Shown: positions 60,819 to 64,000 of the stretch, one piece after another
Position numbering within the stretch: the stretch's first letter is position 1
Layout: each line of letters opens with the position of its first letter
NCBI GenBank assembly: GCA_029718625.1
Contig: CM056376.1
Coordinates: forward strand, 92,164,899-92,228,898
Direction of reading: 5' to 3'
DNA: 64,000 bases
Source: Synaphobranchus kaupii
Taxonomy: Eukaryota; Chordata; Actinopteri; Anguilliformes; Synaphobranchidae
Program-made: the position numbers and the translations under genes
Notes under the pieces: model-generated
What the model was told of the DNA's origin: nothing
The model's input: the letters and a program-made list of their open reading frames with translations, nothing else
Databases searched by the model: none

Positions 60819-61452
60819 AGGGATAGTTCGGAATTTTGGACATAATGTCTCAATTACGACTTACCCATGATGTAGTTGATTGATGGAAACCATTTTCAGC
60901 TAATTCCACGCTGGTCCCTTCTTTTGGACATACACACGTTGCTAATGCTAGCGCAATTCTATGGCAACCGGTAGCATCCACTACCAAACGCACTTAAACA
61001 TTCCACAGTGCACCCAAAGCAAACAAAATACGACGACAGTCTATCAGGGTTATTTTGAGCGTTTATACCATCATTTTTGAAGTCAAACTATCGTTGAATC
61101 CTTTACTTTGTGCTGACCTAATATTCTCTGTGGAAGTACGGCGGCGGAGCGCACGTGGCCATTGCAACTTGTTACTCTTCTTTGTTGTTGTAGTCGACCA
61201 GTGCCGGCACTACATTCGTAGGTAACGTAAAGTATCGCTCCCCCGATAGACTGTCGTCTAATTTTATTTGCTTTGGGTGCACTGTGGAGTGTTTAAGTGC
61301 GTTTGGTAGTGGATGCTACTGATTGCAATAGAGTTGCGCTAGCATTAGCAATGTGTGTATGTCCAAAAGAAGGGACAGCATGGAATTAGTTGAAAATGGT
61401 TTCCATCAATCAATTACATCATGGGTAAGTCGTAATTGAGCGAACTATCCCT
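60819..61452. mobile_element. TTAA MITE with 210-230-bp inverted repeats
   Basis: TTAA flanks both ends (60815-60818, 61453-61456). Termini are AGGGATAGTTCG at both sides, close in form to the AGGGTAAGTTCG ends of the THAP element at 25597. The arms (60819-61045 and 61245-61452) are about 90 percent identical, the left with an extra block near its tip (GAATTTTGGACATAATG). The 200-bp centre has no ORF. It is a non-autonomous Kolobok-like or piggyBac-like MITE. Confidence 0.87.
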
Positions 61453-61456
61453 TTAA

Positions 61457-62580
61457 GGGGGTAGCAGGACTCCAGCAGGCTTAAAAATACTTTGTATCAA
61501 AATGAATAAATAGTGACAAAAGTAGTGTTAGTTGCGACAGTTATTATGACTTCTACATAGAATAAAATTCTGCTGTGCAAAGAACTTGGCAGCAAAGAAG
61601 GGCTTGGCATACAAATACACATCATCTCCAGTTATCCCATTCCATTTTACTCGTGCTGTTTATGAAGTGTGCTGGAATTGTTCCTGTCTTCACTTAAATG
61701 AGCCACACACCTAATGTGTCACTGTTTTCACCAAGCTCAATCACATCCCCTGACACAGATACATGCATATTTAAATGCCAATGCACTAGCTTATGTCGAA
61801 CACATAGACTCACACCCACCAACACAGAATCACACTGCATATCCACCATACAAATACCAAAACAAATTTGCCAACACACGGACTAAAACACAAACACAGT
61901 GGCATGATGAAATACAAAAAATGCCTGCACACACACATTATGTGTCAACAAAAAGACGCATGCTGTTCTGTCATAAAAATGCACTGCGTGTGTGAGCAGC
62001 TAATCTGCTCGCAGTATGTCCGTCCAACTCTGTATGCCGGCTGCAGTCAGAATCGTGTGGTCCCCAGTAGTGTGCCAGACAATGGCGAGCAACAGTGGTT
62101 TGAAGAGTTTCAAGAACAGTTCAGCAGAACACAGCTCCCATCCTCCAGTCAAGCACCATTTTCAATGTGCTGAAGAATAGCCGAACTAATTTAAAAAAAC
62201 AAGGTTATACACGCAATGCATCTGACAGTATGCCTGGGTTGAGCCGCTTGTGGTTTTAAAAGGAGTGCAGTGTTGAGTCTGTGCCCAAAAGAAATGGTTC
62301 GCTTGTGCTCGCATGCTCTGGCCTGCTTAATCAGTACTTTACAAAATAGTAAAATAAACAAAAATCACAGCCTCCGGACAGCTGGGACCTCCCATTTCAG
62401 AACTTATTGAATCTGCCTCGGTTGTGCTGCAGAATAACTATAGACATTATATTTCCGTTAAGTGTACCCAGGAATTCAAGCTGATGTCAGAAGTTTTTTT
62501 GTGTCCACGCCGGCCTCAGAAGTGGTGGAAGAAGCACAATGGGACAGATTTTCAGGATGGGATTCCAAACATAAATATTG
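61457..62580. other. probable intron, no recognised feature
   Basis: CA-rich patches at 61740-61940. No gene recognised. Confidence 0.4.
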
Positions 62581-62727
62581 TGTCCGGGGGGGGGGGGGGT
62601 TCTGACCTCTGTTCGATCTAGGGATAAAGGTATCGGATGAGGGCTGATACAGAGATGTGAGGAGAGGTGGTAGTTTTGGAGAATGAGAGAGAGAGATGGT
62701 TTTAACTCATTTATTATAATAATGATA

Positions 62728-62830
62728 ATGCCTTGCATTTGTATAGCGCCTTTCTCACCGGCCGGTGACTCAAAGCGCTTTCCAATGATGAGGGGGAAAC
62801 TCGCCCCAACCACCACCAATGTGTAGCACA
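62728..62830 (+). repeat. possible dispersed fish repeat (GCATTTGTATAGCGCC type)
   Basis: CTTGCATTTGTATAGCGCCT followed by CTCAAAGCGCTTTCCAATGA is a phrase seen in dispersed fish repeats. It contains the palindrome CACCGGCCGGTG. A 14-base G run lies just upstream at about 62586. Confidence 0.4.
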
Positions 62831-64000
62831 CATGCAACGGCAGCCATTTTGTGCCAGAATGCTCACCACACATCAGCTGAGCTGGAGAGGGAGAGAAATA
62901 TTTTTTAGCCAATTAAACTGGTTTTATGGTTGCTGACCTTTGCCCGAGTGATGGATCTGTCCTTAAATGAGTGTCAGTAAAGCTACCATGAATTCTCCTC
63001 ACCTCCCAGGGAATTGCACAAGCCTACTTGTGTTAAAATCACTCACAATCATAACTTGTACATGTAAATCAAACCCCAGGTGTCTGAAGGTGCTCTGAGG
63101 TCAGCCGTGAGTATTTGACCTGTGCTCCCAAATAGCGTTTTCACAGCATGCTGCAGAGATGCCCGTGTTTTTGCTGCAATGTCATGGGAATGTTACATGT
63201 TCATTCCACACCAAAGCTGTTTAAGGTAGAATCATTCTGGTTTATTGTTATTCCATTGTGACAGGACCACAGGCTTGAATGTGTGGACACTACTGCTGCT
63301 ATCTGCTACGGTAAAAATCCAGCAGTTTAATTCTACTGGTATGCGAAAGACAAGATGTGTGAACATTATTTATTGATAAAATAAAAAATTATCAATACCA
63401 CCAACTGTGTTTAATCACCAAGATCTGAATGTCAAAAGGACATGAAGGCTAAATGTCAAACTAACCACAATGCATTGGTCTGTGAGTCCCACTGTAACCG
63501 TATGTTGCGCATCCAAAACAAGTTTTTTATTTTCTTGCGCATTATTACTTCACGCCATTTGTCCTGCTTCGGCATTATTAACTCGTGCAGTGTGTGCCGT
63601 TCAACAGCAGGCATCTCAGAACAATGTTTTCAGGAGCTTGTGACAAGACACCACTCAGCCGTGATACAGCCAGCACCGCGACGTCAGCGACTCGCCGCTC
63701 AACCCAAACACTTTCGCCTGCCAGGACGAAACATGATCAGTGAGAGAGACAGCACTCCGCCCACCCCATCACATCCACTCACGCGGCATCTCTTCCACAA
63801 GGGACAAGCACGCTGAAAGTACACCACAGCGCACCGCAAAATACACACCAAACCATAATCACCCCCTTTTCCGCAAAATCTGGAAGCCACGGAACATAAT
63901 CTGTCTCCATTAAATATCCCCAAAGACAATACGGGAACGTGTTCAAAGTGGCTTTCTCGTGAAGACGTTACGTGCATGGCATTGAAGAATGGAAATTCCA
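62831..64000. other. probable intron or flank, no recognised feature
   Basis: GC content rises from about 63590. The 124-codon plus frame and 92-codon minus frame there overlap each other and resemble nothing recognised. Confidence 0.4.

Noticed and set aside
63442..63977. Overlapping 124-codon plus and 92-codon minus frames in GC-richer DNA
   Set aside because: They mirror each other without a recognisable motif; no start or splice context favours either.
54125..64000. Search for the preceding grm8 exon (YASTAPELSDNTRYDFFSR-like block)
   Set aside because: Not recognised; presumably beyond the right edge.

Overview
The window looks like teleost fish nuclear DNA. It is AT-rich and intron-dominated, with only short split coding exons. 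It carries fish-type mobile elements (Tc1/mariner, hAT, TTAA-targeting THAP elements, tRNA-derived SINEs with an L2-type tail, a LINE 3' end, solo LTRs) and many long microsatellites and G/C homopolymers. There is no sign of bacterial gene organisation. The species cannot be named from sequence alone.

The only cellular gene recognised is a group III metabotropic glutamate receptor, best matching GRM8, on the minus strand. Four consecutive internal exons of its extracellular ligand-binding (Venus flytrap) domain are present, in transcription order 54124-53989, 53445-53291, 51725-51588 and 18627-18426. All splice phases agree (2/2, 1/1, 1/1). They encode about 210 residues, including the Asp of GSDSWGSK and the Lys of EGKVQFV, which contact glutamate in this family. 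The 5' exons (signal peptide, first lobe) and the 3' exons (rest of the domain, Cys-rich region, seven-helix region) were not found. The last exon is 202 bp where 201 is needed, so it has a one-base frameshift at a 4-base homopolymer. One donor site opens directly into a (GT)n microsatellite.

Almost everything else is intron, mainly the 33-kb intron between 51587 and 18628, filled with mobile elements. From left to right: a 68-bp minisatellite (2259-3216); a non-autonomous hAT with an 8-bp TSD (3363-4440); a 230-bp Z-DNA-prone microsatellite (4971-5204); scattered SINEs; a solo LTR (23190-25010); a TTAA-flanked element with 270-bp inverted repeats carrying a THAP exon and a P2X7-tail-like zinc-domain ORF in convergent orientation (25597-27454); a hAT with an 8-bp TSD (27875-30129); a Tc1 derivative that keeps only the helix-turn-helix half of its transposase (35999-36727); hAT fragments; a broken Tc1 transposase (42840-43790); a 1.24-kb palindromic element (46105-47345) next to a 1.17-kb hAT-like element (47360-48531); a second solo LTR (48564-49984); and a LINE 3' end (50195-50930). 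Right of the grm8 exons lie a third LTR of the same family in the opposite orientation (58134-58855) and a TTAA MITE (60819-61452).

The most interesting signals are the THAP/P2X7-like transposon, an LTR family whose length varies through hairpin-forming tandem repeats downstream of its TATA box, the Tc1 element encoding a DNA-binding-only protein, and the grm8 exon anomalies.
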